Made by a program: the position numbers and the translations under genes. DNA of 64,000 nt from Verticillium longisporum (Eukaryota; Ascomycota; Sordariomycetes; Glomerellales; Plectosphaerellaceae). The DNA lies in the NCBI GenBank assembly GCA_019188255.1, contig JAETXT010000009.1, forward strand, positions 2,914,001-2,978,000. Reading direction: 5' to 3'. The notes below the pieces were generated by a model. It searched no databases. It saw nothing but the letters and a program-made list of their open reading frames with translations, and had not been told where the DNA came from. Shown here one piece after another: positions 24,017 through 35,535 of this stretch. Numbering within the stretch: the stretch's first letter is position 1; each line of letters opens with the position of its first letter.

Positions 24017-24400
24017 ATGGACACCTTCAGCCTGTTGCGGGCGGTAATCCCGTCAACCTTGAGACGAGCTCAACGCAGTACGAACGACGAATCTCCTCTT
24101 CTGTCTGAGTATCTCTTGGGCATACTCTGCGCCATTTTCTTCCTCACTTTACTCACCTTCGCCCTGGAGGCTTTCACCTACTATCGATCGTACACCCCTC
24201 TTCCAGAGAGCCTGTTTACGTTCCAAGTGGCGCTCATGAAGACTGCCACCATCCTGTTCTCCATCGTCATCGTCTACGAATGTGTCTTGGAGCGTCTGAA
24301 CGACGGGCCTGAGGCTCAGCAGAAGAACGCGCATCGCTTTATCGAATATGTGATCTGGATCCGGCAGACGTTGGCGGCCATGAGCGCGGGGGTCGACTGA
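24017..24400 (+). CDS. Small predicted two-pass membrane protein
   Basis: Intronless frame of 127 aa starting at an ATG in good context (CAACATGG). I do not recognise the family. Two hydrophobic segments are visible, about residues 31-52 (YLLGILCAIFFLTLLTFAL) and 68-91 (FQVALMKTATILFSIVIVYE), joined by a short Tyr/Pro-containing loop. Both flanks are soluble, and the C-terminus ends MSAGVD. It lies 300 bp downstream of the MFS gene on the same strand. It could be an independent small gene or a chance frame, but the hairpin topology and the start context favour a gene. Confidence 0.5.
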   Translation: MDTFSLLRAVIPSTLRRAQRSTNDESPLLSEYLLGILCAIFFLTLLTFALEAFTYYRSYTPLPESLFTFQVALMKTATILFSIVIVYECVLERLNDGPEAQQKNAHRFIEYVIWIRQTLAAMSAGVD

Positions 24401-24798
24401 CATGGGAGGCAGGTTATGCGCTACTGTCCACATGATGCAAAAACGGCAAGTACATGATAAAAGTATGATCAATACTAATTTTAATGACCTTGCATCTAGC
24501 AGTTTGGCTAGTCGCAAGGTGGACCAACCTGGCGGTGAATCTCGTTCATCAGGCTGGTCTTGCGATTTTGTCGACGTCTGACTGCAACAACGCGAAAACG
24601 CGTCAAGTCCCCATCCCCATCAAGCCCCCACCTCGTTTGACCTCACTCCATCACCACCCACACACCCCCAGTCATCCGGACTATTCATCGCCGCCGGACT
24701 CGCCATCGACTCCAGCTAACGAGTCATTCATCGAGACCGCCGAGCATACATTGATTTTCCAAGAGGCCATCTCGGCAGTCGTGCCCAGCAACCCAACC

Positions 24799-25443
24799 AT
24801 GCCGCCGCCACCCCCTACCCTCGACCTCACTCTCATCGTGGCCGCGACCCGCACCATGGGCATCGGCCGCAGCGGCACCCTCCCCTGGACAGGCCTCAAG
24901 CGCGAAATGGCGTACTTTGCCCGCGTCACCAAGCGCCTGCCGGCCTCGGCCCCGCCGACGGCCCCCAACGCCGTCATCATGGGCCGCAAGACGTGGGAGA
25001 GCATCCCGCCGCGCTTCCGGCCGCTCAAGGGGCGGCTCAACGTCGTCATCAGCAGGTCTGCCGCCCCCGCTGCGGCCGGGGCCGCGCACGAGGTGGACGT
25101 CGAGACGGACGCCGTCAGGGTGGCGTCGCTGGAGGAGGCGGTCCGGTTCCTCGAGGCGTGGCCGCGGCCGCTGGGCCGGGTCTTTGTCATTGGCGGGGCG
25201 CAGATCTACGGCGCCTCGCTGGCGAGGAGGGAGGCGAGGCGGGTTCTGCTGACGAGGGTCGGCGAGCCCGAGTTTGAGTGTGATGCCTTCTTCCCGCTGA
25301 ACCTGGGGCAGGCGGAGGGGTGGGTGAAGAGGGACAAGAGGGAGCTGGATGCTTGGGTCGGCGAGGAGGTCGACGCTGGCGAGCAGGAGGAGAATGGAAC
25401 GCGATATGAGTTTCAGTTGTGGGAGAAGGAGGATCAAGCTTAG
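24799..25443 (+). CDS. DFR1: Dihydrofolate reductase
   Basis: NADPH-dependent reduction of dihydrofolate to tetrahydrofolate, needed for thymidylate and purine synthesis; cytosolic. Intronless, 214 aa, within the normal size for fungal DHFR. Visible motifs in order: DLTLIVAATRTMGIG with the Met20-type loop, GTLPW, the catalytic acidic residue Glu36 in LKREM, VIMGRKTWESIP (cofactor and substrate binding), GRLNVVISR, and VIGGAQIY near the NADPH site. The start at 24799 (ACCATGCCGCC) matches the usual position just before the first strand. An upstream in-frame extension exists but is His/Pro/Ser-rich and looks like leader sequence. Confidence 0.96.
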   Translation: MPPPPPTLDLTLIVAATRTMGIGRSGTLPWTGLKREMAYFARVTKRLPASAPPTAPNAVIMGRKTWESIPPRFRPLKGRLNVVISRSAAPAAAGAAHEVDVETDAVRVASLEEAVRFLEAWPRPLGRVFVIGGAQIYGASLARREARRVLLTRVGEPEFECDAFFPLNLGQAEGWVKRDKRELDAWVGEEVDAGEQEENGTRYEFQLWEKEDQA

Positions 25444-26475
25444 TGTCGAGGCTATAGGCAGTATATTGATCCATGCCAAAGAAGTGCGGCCCGTGTTTGC
25501 GCCTGTATCGCCCCCGTATCTGTCGTCTGGACGCGGCGGCGCTCCGTACCTGCTCTGCCTCGCGAGCCTCCCCGTCGGCAACAACAGATAGAATCACGCC
25601 AGGCAGCAACCAAGAGCCCGCCGCGGTCCTCTATATTTCAAAACAGCTGCCTTTTCCCCCAACAACCCACTAGCCCAGTGGGTAACGAACGAAGCAACCC
25701 CCAAAGACCGCACGTTCGAATCCTGAAGCCTGCAAAAGCTCAGCGATAGCTCGGGCCTCGTGGAGCTACCGCAGCCTGTCCTCCAACCCTGACGCAGGGT
25801 TGGGGGGCAGGTGAGCCTTATGCACTTTGCTCCAACGAAGTTGCTGCTTTTTTCTTGGCTTTTTCCTTTGGCTCCTTATGCCCAGATCCTCGGGGTCGTA
25901 CTACGACAGTGACGATGATAGGCAGGAGAGTATGATACAGAGGTGCTGTTACAACTTGGATGTTCGAAATAAACTCTTCTTCTTGTCGTTGATTTCGCCA
26001 GGGCTTCTGCATCCGTCGCCGTGTTGTGATGCTTCTCGCCCGATGCTGGACATTTTACTACAGAATCCGCTTGCAGCACTGCCAAACACCTCAGCAAGCA
26101 GTCTTTCTCGCTATCAGTGATTCTTCTATGTTGCGTGCATGTTTTTGATGTTGTGGAATTAAAATCCCCAACGGACAAAGCCATGTAGCCTCATACCTCT
26201 CGCTCGGGAGTGGCGATAGTCTATACCAACGATCAGATAGCCAAATGAGCATAGTAAGCAACAACAGGTATCAGCATGGCGACAGTGATAGTAGTCATGG
26301 CAGCTGTCGCCAACGGACAGCCGCGACCTTAGTCGAAGTGGGTCCGCGACCCTGTCGCGACCTCTTGAACTTTTTGGATAGCTTCACCTGCAACTGCTGT
26401 CAGTGGCCTGAGAAATCCGAGGGATCATCGCAGCTCAACACCTCGCTGCAGGCGCTTGAATCTTCCTCTGTCACA
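25444..26475. other. Intergenic region with a Pol III-like element
   Basis: About 1 kb between DHFR and the mitochondrial protein gene. The left half carries the structured element described separately at 25631-25853. The right half (25860-26475) should contain the promoter and leader of the gene at 26476, and no protein-coding gene is seen there. Confidence 0.55.
25631..25853 (+). ncRNA. Putative RNA polymerase III transcription unit (tRNA-derived RNA or SINE-like)
   Basis: An A-box-like TAGCCCAGTGGG lies at 25671-25682 and a B-box-like CGTTCGAATCC at 25713-25723, the spacing of a tRNA-type internal promoter. A TATATTT lies about 35 bp upstream (25632-25638). The sequence between does not fold into a proper tRNA cloverleaf. 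Downstream come a 6-bp stem (25747-25752 with 25763-25768) and a very strong hairpin of about 17 bp with a 3-nt loop (25775-25791 with 25795-25811, two G-U pairs). A T6 run at 25848-25853 would serve as a Pol III terminator. It may be a tRNA-derived SINE, a tRNA pseudogene fused to other sequence, or a small non-coding RNA gene. No homology search was possible. Confidence 0.4.
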
Positions 26476-27453
26476 ATGGCTGCCTGCTCAAGGGGCCTTG
26501 CCTTGGGCGTCGCCCTCCGAGGGCCGCTTTCCTCCGCCCACCAACCCTTCTTGACGAGCCGCTCATTCACAACCTTCTCGTGCTTCCAAGCCGCGGCGCG
26601 CAAACCCGCCCCAGTAAAGCCCGCCGTCACCAAGCCGACACGAATCCTACCATCAAAGGCGACACAGACCCCGAAACCAACAGCGGCTCCTCGCCCCGCC
26701 GCCGCCACACCCCTGCCCTCGGCAGCAACGACAACGAACCCCCTCCTCCTGCAGCTCGCGCGGTCGCCCTCCCCGACAATCCTCTACGAGTCGGCGTCGC
26801 ACTTTTGGATGAAGGCCACAGCCTGGACCACAACGTCGGCGTGCTACGCCGCGGCCGTCGCGAACTGGTACCTCACGGCGCCGGCGGACGCGGCGTGGTT
26901 CGTGCCCAACGTCTACACGCTGACGTGCGTCGCGCTCGCGGGCATGGGGTCCTTCTTCGTCTTGGGCGCCGCCAACATTGTGCGCGCCGTGCGCGCCGTG
27001 CCGACGGCGACCCTGGCCGGCGGGGCCCTGCCGCCGGGCGTCAACCCGCGCCTGACGCCCGTCCTGCTCGAGGTCGCCGTCAAGCCGTGGGCGCCGTTCC
27101 TGCGCAGGCCCAAGGTCCTGCTCGTCGCGCCCGAGGCCGTCACGCTGCGCCGCCGCCTGTTCGAGCCCCGCGTCACCGAGGCGCAGCTGCGCAGCATGCG
27201 CGCCCGGGAAAAGGCCGCCGCCAGGGCAAAGTGGGAGGCCGACAAGCAGAGGCTGCTGACCATGCCGTTCCGCGACGCCTGGCGCGGCGCCAAGATGGCC
27301 TGGGAGGGCGTCAGGAGGGCCCTGACCGGCGGCGGCTTTGTCAAGATGACCGTCGGCGACCGCAAGTGCAAGCTCGACGTCGCCACCGGCTGGGCGCTCG
27401 ACGACGGGCTGGCGCTGCAGAAGCTCGTCCGTATCGAGAAGCAGGGGCAGTAG
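26476..27453 (+). CDS. Predicted mitochondrial two-TM protein, function unknown
   Basis: Intronless, 325 aa, starting at 26476 (CACAATGGCT). The first 90 residues are Ala/Pro/Lys/Arg-rich and almost free of acidic residues, as in a mitochondrial targeting sequence. A short conserved-looking segment (SPTILYESASHFWMK) leads into two hydrophobic helices at about 115-133 and 146-166. A Pro-rich, basic C-terminal domain follows (WAPFLRRPKVLLVAP), with an Arg/Lys/Ala-rich helical stretch at about 230-285. The layout recalls TMEM223/TMEM186-type inner-membrane proteins that assist respiratory complex assembly, but this is an inference from topology only. An in-frame extension to 26245 lacks the expected start and reads like leader sequence. 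Confidence 0.75.
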   Translation: MAACSRGLALGVALRGPLSSAHQPFLTSRSFTTFSCFQAAARKPAPVKPAVTKPTRILPSKATQTPKPTAAPRPAAATPLPSAATTTNPLLLQLARSPSPTILYESASHFWMKATAWTTTSACYAAAVANWYLTAPADAAWFVPNVYTLTCVALAGMGSFFVLGAANIVRAVRAVPTATLAGGALPPGVNPRLTPVLLEVAVKPWAPFLRRPKVLLVAPEAVTLRRRLFEPRVTEAQLRSMRAREKAAARAKWEADKQRLLTMPFRDAWRGAKMAWEGVRRALTGGGFVKMTVGDRKCKLDVATGWALDDGLALQKLVRIEKQGQ

Positions 27454-27720
27454 AGGCCGTGGCAGGCCTCGTAGGGAAGGAGCCCTTGCGAGGCGCTCCC
27501 CTCAAAGCAAGCATGTGTGTATTCTCCATATTGTATCATAGGAAACGGCATAGACAGAGTGTACATCATACGAGATTCATGGCGCCACCTACCCCTCCCC
27601 GATGACGAGCATCGTGACGACCTCCGCGCCCACAACGACGGCCAAGCCGTTGCCATGCGTAACACAAGTGAGGCGAAGGCCGTGTGTTGGCCGCAAGAGA
27701 CGATGGATCGGGGCCTCGAA

Positions 27721-27769
27721 GGCCTTACGTCGGGAGCAAACCCCTTCGAGGCCTTACGTCGGGAGCAAA
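27721..27769 (+). repeat. Short direct duplication, period 29 bp
   Basis: The 20-mer beginning GGCCTTACGTCG at 27721-27740 is repeated exactly at 27750-27769, separated by nine bases. It lies 270 bp downstream of the mitochondrial protein gene. Confidence 0.9.
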
Positions 27770-28559
27770 GGGCACAGGACCAACAACCAGCAGTATACTC
27801 AGCAACGATAAAACTTCCGGGGACAGAATTTGCACTCAGCATCCTACGCGAAGCTCGTTCGACCGCTTTGTTCCCCTCAGCAAACACCTCGGCAGATGCA
27901 GTGAGGCGCCCTGTTCTGGTGCCGCAACCACCTCGCTTGCGTTCCATGCATGATGGCACAGACGACCGAGGAGTCTCCTCACCACCAGACCGCTCGCCAT
28001 CGGCACAATGGAACGCCTCACTCTGCAACCGCCAGAGGGCCGCAGCAACCCCTCTTCAGCAGAAAGCAAGGGAGGTGAGCTTAACAGCTGCATGAGGGGT
28101 TGGTCGCTTGAGGAGAAAAAAAAAAGACCCCGCCAAAACACCAAGCTTTGCGATCACCGCACATTCCCCTGATGATCGCGACAGGGCCCCTGACCGTCTC
28201 GTCTCTCGTTGATCGGCACGGCCGGCGGACGGTTCCAGTTGCGGCTCAAGAAGTAAACGAGGCGGGAACAGGAAAACAACTGGTCAGCAAGGGACGACAT
28301 ATGCTCACCGTCCTACCAGGGAGGGTCAATGACACGCGGAGCCACCAGTCGACGCGAATGTTATATCCCCGAGAAAACGAGAAAAGGGGGGAGGCGGGAG
28401 GATGGCCGGCACCGAGAGAGGGGTCCATCGTGTGTGCTGTCACGGCTATATCAGGAAGCCAAGGGATGGGATTTCCAGGCATGTCCGATCGATCGAGATT
28501 CAGGAGATGGGAAAGGCGGGGGTAAACTACGGCGGACGAATATAGTGTGGGTGAGGCTG

Positions 28560-28592
28560 GCTACCTACTACCTAAGTAGGTAGTTAGGTAGG
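28560..28592. repeat. CCTA/TAGG inverted block
   Basis: CTACCTACTACC is followed by TAGGTAGTTAGGTAGG, so the block can pair with itself as an imperfect hairpin. Confidence 0.75.
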
Positions 28593-31500
28593 AATTCTCA
28601 TGGTAAACAACAGCCAGAAAAGGAGGAAAAGTTGGAAGTTAGCGCCAGGGTCCACTCGGACTCCCAGCCCTTCGAGCGAGCAGTCAAGGGATGGCCGTGG
28701 TGGTGAGTGGTTGTAGAAGAGCGTTGGCGATCTGTGGCGGTCAGTCAGCCTCAGGGAAGAGCCTTCTCGCAAAACGAGGCTATCCCTGCCTACCAACAAC
28801 GTGTCACCATTCTCAGCGAGGAACGGCTGCTCGTTCATATCCCTGACGGTATTCAAGAGGGCTTTTATGAACCAAGGTTGGTTGAATTGACAGACGAACG
28901 GGTCCAGGATCCCAGCCATGACCCTTATAGCCACCGTTGGCCTTGGTTGTTATATTCTGGGGTGGAGTGTTCCACGTGATGCCGTTCAAAGCCATTGTAC
29001 GAGGTACATGAGATGCCCCGCCGCAATGGCCAGAAACCACCCCGGCACAGCAAGCAGGTGGGGTAAACCAGCCTCTGGATCTGGTCATCGTTACCGTTGG
29101 ACTCGACAGGCATCCAGCGCGCGCCAAAACCCGGAAGCTCTCCTCTTTATCTGCGAATAGCCTCATCTGCGGACGACATCGCTCAAAGCCAGGAGTTTGA
29201 TTCCCTTACCAGAACGCAAGAGGTTAGAGGCGATGACTTTTCACAGTTTACTCGCTAGCCTGGCCCCAAAGGACCCAGTAAAAGAAACTCGTACGAGCAC
29301 CTATGCCAGCCACAGGGCAGGGTGTCGGCAACGAGAAATGAGGCATAATCTCGAATATCGTGCTTCAAGCCCCAAGCCTGCGTAACTACTGCATCATGCT
29401 GTGCGTCTCGGTTGTTGATAATCTCGAGAGGTTGCGTTCAGTGACCATGACTCCCTGACTTAGTCGCACCATTAAGCGAACTGTTCAGCAGCCCGCGCTC
29501 TCGCGAAAAAGGGCGATGTGGTGTCGGGACGCTCGACATTCGTTGGTCTTGACGGAAATTCACCTGCAGAGCAGGATCGTTCGTGGCGGGGGAACCCGGG
29601 AGGTACATGTACAGATGACCAGAGAGGTGATGGCGGTGGTGCGAGATGGGCGATGTCCATGGTTCAAGGGTCATGCAGGCCGTTGGTCTGCAGCGTCGTA
29701 ATTGACAGACGTGGGGGGCACCTTGCTTCCCGCTAGCTCAAATGGGAATAATGAGATTTCGTTCGATAAGTTGCCGGTGGTCTCAAGTCTGCTTCTGAGT
29801 CGTCTGGCGCCATCCGTGTCCTTGGTACTTCGTCTTTTTCGTAGAGCGGTCCCCATCGACCAGCAAGCGTCGGATCGCGAGGTGGCAACCTCCTGTGATC
29901 ATCTGAGAGAAGGCATTTCTGGAGTCGAACATCCAACAAGCACCTTAACATACACTTTTCCCGTATCAAGGTGAACCTTCTAATGTAGTATTTCTAGGAG
30001 GCAAAACCACGATCATGGTCAATCGTGAAAGCGTCCTGCCTGAAGACGCTGAGCTTCATAACCGTGGACCGCAATGTCATCGACGAGAATATGAGCCGCA
30101 TCGCAGATGGGAAGAAAAAGTGAAGATGAGGTCAAAACCCAGACTGCTGCGGTCGCGGCCGCATCTTAGCTCGAGGTTGGTCATCCAAGCTCATTACACC
30201 AACCACGGTCTGCAGCTGGCTCACCCGCCCCCACGAGATCGAGAGAGGCGAGAGAGGGGAAGCAAGGGTCCTGCTACTGCCCCTCATTGTTCGTCATAAG
30301 CCGACAGCGGCCTCAATTGCCTGGATGGGAACCAGCCGCAATATCGCCAAACTCCCTGGCCTCCCCCCGGTAGACCAGTCTCAACGTTACCTCACAATCT
30401 GCGAGGATGATAGGTGAGGTATGAGCAGCCCCCCGTAGAACCCCAGACCAATGCGGCGCATCGTGCCCTCCACACATTCCAGTTGCGCAACCCAAGACAT
30501 CTTGCCTTGCAGGAGGTGTGTGAGCGCGCAGGGATTTGAGGGGCAAAGAGCCTCCTGCGATGAAGCGGTGAGCGAGCGGCGCGTATCGCCCTGCGGAAAG
30601 CGTGGCCACCAACATGAGAGGTTGCTTCTCTTACATTCCAAAGCCTTCATTCTCTTGTCTTCTGGGGTGATTTGGCCTGCAGGTTGGAAAATCCGGGGTT
30701 TCTGTGCTTCCGTCGACAAGTTGTTCGATGGAATTCTGCAACAGGCGCGAAAGGCGCTTCTTCTTTCGGACCCGTCAGCCAAGAGCAGGGGAGAGAATTG
30801 GTGTGTACATGTATGCGCCTCGGAGCGACGTCTTGATAGCCCTGGTTGGCGATCCTCTCCAATGCCTCCGAGGACCCCTCATGGACCCCTAATAAGCACG
30901 AGCAATCTTTGACCTAGAATGGCCATCATGGTTGCAAGAGCGACGTAGAAACCAGGTTGACGTGTGCAATGTGGCACATCTCCTGGATCCGACCTCCCTT
31001 GGCCTCTCCGCTGTGTCCGACAGCCAAGACGTTCCTGGGGTGAGGATAACTGCCCCACGAGTCAAGCGACTACATCAGGAAGGCAAATGTGTGCTGCCCG
31101 CACGATCCATTGGCTGAGACAATGGTGCACCATCTGTCCATGAGCCGACCATGCATCGTCCTTACTGGCCCGCGTTCTGGCAGTTCACCTCTGGACGGCC
31201 CTTGGGGACATCGATGATTGGGGATCATTCCAGTACCATCGACATGCTCAAATGTCCCATCGACAACAATCAGCTGAGAGCAGAGCATGTCTCACGCCCT
31301 TGCTTCCGTGTCCGCGGCGCGTGATTCACGACGACTGCAGTTGATGCAGCCGCTGCAGTCAAAAGGTTGAATTATCGGTCGGTCGGTCTCTTGGTTTGGC
31401 CCTTGTTTCACCGTTCTGGGGGGGTTGCACGACAGGTGAGGGGTCCTCTTACTAGACTGTGCCCTCCATCGCTGATCCCGTCAAGTTTCTGGGCTCAGCG

Positions 31501-34500
31501 GCCGCAGAATCAAATCCGCGACACTGATCCATTCAAGTGTCGATAGGACATAGTTGTGGAGGGCGAAATCATTCGACGTGTCTGTAATGATAGTCTCTTC
31601 TGATTGTCGTTTTGTCAGGTGCGACTCGCTGCATCACTGCAATATGGGCACTGCTCATGACCCACTGTCTGGTCGTCATCAGCTTTGGCGGCTCATACTT
31701 CGAACGTGCGAAGCCATGTCTACATGATAGAGACCACATGACGAGAGAGTCCAACGGCAAACGGCAGCCCCGGCACCACGAGCCTCAGAGGATGCATTGC
31801 ACGCACACCACCTTTCGTTGAAAATGAAGCCTGGAGTGGCACAATCAGTCGTGGTGTGATCAGCGCGGCAACCACCACAAGAAACAGCAGATGGGCGCGC
31901 ATTCCATATCAAAGCCTCCTTCCACCAGAATAACGGCCCTGACCTGGCCCTGACCTGACGATCCAGGGGCGGTGAGGATCTCTGCTTGCAGGAGGGTTGG
32001 TGATCTATCCGGTCCAGGGCGTACCGTAGCTCGAGAACCCATACCCATCAATCTGTCTGTTGCTTGCATGTTGGGATGGCAAGCTTTTTGTGTGCTTTAT
32101 CACCTTGACAAGTTGCACGTCGTCGCTTGGTCCGGATCGATGCTCCTCGTGGAGCGCATCTGGGTGCAATATTTTTATGAATAATTAAAGCAACCCCGCG
32201 TACTGTACGACGGCGATTTCTTGGAGTACCACGTACGCGGCCGTTTGGCGCGGGATTTGGAGACCTGGGTGGTGATCGCTGTGCTTTAGTCACCAACTGA
32301 GTCGGAGTATAGGGTAGGACGCCTTGCACGAATACGGCGTGGCTGCAGGTGTGAGGTGTGCCCCATCCCCATGTAGTTGTGACCTAGTAGGGTGGAGGGG
32401 CGATTGCAGGGGTTGTACCAGCAAGATGACATCCATCGCGCCAAATAACGAGGCCTATCGTGCATCAGTAGTTGTTCCCAATTCACCAATCAACCAGCAT
32501 CGCGGCATCTGGTACGGTGGACCATGACATAATTGTCGTCTGGTGCCGAGGGTGTGCATCTCGAGAATGCGCTGGCTTGAAAAATATGTGTTATGTTCGC
32601 GAAAAGCTGCTCGGAGAGTCCCAACTGGGTCTCCTGGGCACTTCCTGCAACGGGGTTTGGTGACGCATTGCTTATTAGCAACCTTACTACGTACACTCAA
32701 TATGTGCGCACCATGAAACAAGGAGCTCATGTGAAGCCAGAGGAAATAGGAGCCTGTTTTCGAAGAGCAGATAGATGGCACGCCCAGAAGCGCCATTATA
32801 AAGACACGATGTGCGGACCGGGAGGTTGGAGGGATCGTCGGCGGGAACGAGCGGGACGAGTCGTGACAAATTTATGAACAAGGCTGGCTCTGCACTGTGG
32901 CGGGCAGCCGGGAGCTCGACATGACGGACCCGTGATTTCCTGGTTGGGGCATGGCGTGCGTAGTTGGCTCAAATGGGGAATGAGTTGGCAACGATTTGAT
33001 ATTGGGACAATACTGGCAAAGCGGCCGAAGGCGCCGCAGGATGCAATAGCGCTGAGAGGACTAACGTACTTGTTAGAGTTGCCCTTGGCGTGCGCCTGTC
33101 ATGCCAGACACAGCGCAGGCCGTTCGGCAGAGTTGAAACTGGCAGAAGCAACACACCACTCGGAAATCAATGGAGACGGCATCAAAGGGCATGGCATGTC
33201 TCGCGTGCCAACTGGAGAAGGCGGCGAGGAAATGAGGTGTGATTGTAGGTGTTCAAGATTTGGGCCGTCGGCAACGCTGATTTGTCGTTTCGCGTGTTCG
33301 AGGCTGATGACCATGTCTTCCGGGCCGTGTCGTGCCCTACCTGATTGGAATGTCGAGCGAACGTCTTCCCATGTGGACGGCTGGCATCAAACAGCTTCGT
33401 CAGTGCAGTGGCATGTTGTCTGTCTTCTGTCCTTTGTTGTCGTAACGAGGGGAATTCTGGTACCCGAGGCGGCGGGCGTTGTTTCCGACGAAAGCCCCAT
33501 ATGTTTTTCCTTGGTAGCGTGCCAAGTAGCGTATGGTAAACAGGAGGGGTGCGACGATCCCTGATGCTGGTGCGCATGAAAGTGGAATCTCCCCTTCGAA
33601 AAGCGCGAAGGGTTTTGAATCTCGAAAACAAGGCTCGAGGGCTCTTGGCTTCTCCGGAGCTGGTTTGTGACCGCGTCGGTGCCGTTGGCCGTCTCCACGG
33701 CGGAGTGGTTCACGGCCACGCCGTGTCTGTCAGAGGTCGATCGCCGTCTGACGATATTCCTCGACTGACTCTTGCGCGCGCGATGAGCTCCAATTCGACC
33801 TTCACCGTCTCTTTGCATGGTGCATCGTCAGCCTCATAGATTTCGGCAGATGTACCGACAAGCGGTCTGGTGGATCTGCTAGAGGTGTTCGCATGGCGAG
33901 TGGTCGTCGAGCGGCATTGGGCTTCGGACGAAGCGCGCGACAATCTGCTCGTCGATGTCATCGTGCCCACAATGCCCACCACAACACCAGTCGATGAGAT
34001 TCACGATGTACCATGTATGCTCAAATTTCGTGACTGGGTAAACAGGTCACGCCAGTCGCTTCGGCAGCGGAATGTTTCTCCATCTGCGCATCCTGCTGCG
34101 TTGCCAAGACAGCAGGTGAGCAGCTCACAAATCTAACCCACACACCCACACACCTACCTAGGTACTCAGGTACTGTACAAGTACACAACCACCAGGAGGG
34201 GAGGGGGCGCGGAAGGGTAGAAAGTGTGTGAGAGAGAGAGACTGGGAGATCGAGAGGAAGAGATGGTGGTCCGGGCCATCCTGGGCACATCACAATGTGC
34301 CACCCACCCTTCAGGCCCCACGTCGCACGTCCTCGAGGCCCAAGACACGAGAGGCCCGAATCTCTCGACTGCAATCGTGACTTGTGCGGCGGCGACTCTC
34401 AGCTGATCATTGGGCTGTGGTCATGGGCCAGGCTGGGCTGTCATATGGCTGGGGTGCTGATACCATCCAGAGGAGATCCTGTGCCCAAAAACAGGAACAA

Positions 34501-35498
34501 GGAGACGGCGGGCAGCGAAGCTGACTGTATCGTGATGCCTCTAGCGGCGAGGTTTCGTTCGGGGAGATGAGGTGGGTTAGGAAAAAGGGACAGATGCAAA
34601 AAGAAAGGCCGTGCAGCAGCCATGCAGCCGTGCAGTGCTGGTGCATCTCGTCCGTCGAGGTGAGGCATGAAGCATGAGGCAGGAGCATGAAAGTCGTGCA
34701 GCAGCAGGAGCGACGAGAGCAGCCTCAGCAGCCAATGATGCCTCCGCAGGCCGGGTGCTGGATGATCGTGGTTTGGGTGGTGCAGCTGCTGTTGGCACCT
34801 CGTCGTCGCTTCCTCTGCGGCGGCAAACGGGCGAGATGAGCGAAGAAAAAGCCACTACGGGCATGCCTACTGGCGTCGCATTCTTCCCAAAGTACCTGGT
34901 ACAAAGCGCCAAGCCCGACTGCTCAGTCAATCAGCAAATGACCGCCCGCTCGCCAGGATGCCAGGGTCTGCGCTAGCGTTGCCAGTGGAGACGTGTGGAA
35001 CATGTTCAGGGCACCCTGGTGCGCCCATCTCTGCACGAGCCCACCAGTCACTCGCAGGCAGTCGTGCTTGGTGTCTTGCTGTCGCTGCTGCCGCCACGAA
35101 CACTTCAGGTCGTCAAGGCATTGGTAACCGAAGGGGCTTGCTTCCCTGACTTTCAGAAATCACAGGTCCCCTGCCCATGCCCCTCCTCCTCCCCCCCCCA
35201 TGTTGCCCATCGCACATCGCCCATTGCCCAGTGCCAGGCCTGAAGTCCCCCATCCAGCGCTCAGCAGATTTTGGCAGGCACTTGCCCATTGTTATTATTA
35301 AACCCAGACCCCTTCCAGCCTCCCCTCCATCACCGAAAAAGACCCCTTCTTTTCCCTCACTCCGTCACTGTCGCTGTCTTCAGTGCAGCCAGAGTAGAGC
35401 GAGCATCATCGCGGAGGGGATCCATAGCCGGGCACCCAAATCGCGTCCCTTCGATCCTCCCTACCTACATCTCGACCTTGCGACTACCTCACCTCGTC

Positions 35499-35535
35499 GC
35501 CCTCCTCCTCCTCCTCCTCCACCTCCTCCTCCTGG
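35499..35535 (+). repeat. (CTC)n trinucleotide run
   Basis: CTC/CTCC triplet tract upstream of the LRR gene, within a pyrimidine-rich leader region. Confidence 0.8.

Noticed and set aside
25671..25740. Functional tRNA gene
   Set aside because: A and B boxes are present, but the D, anticodon and T stems do not pair properly.
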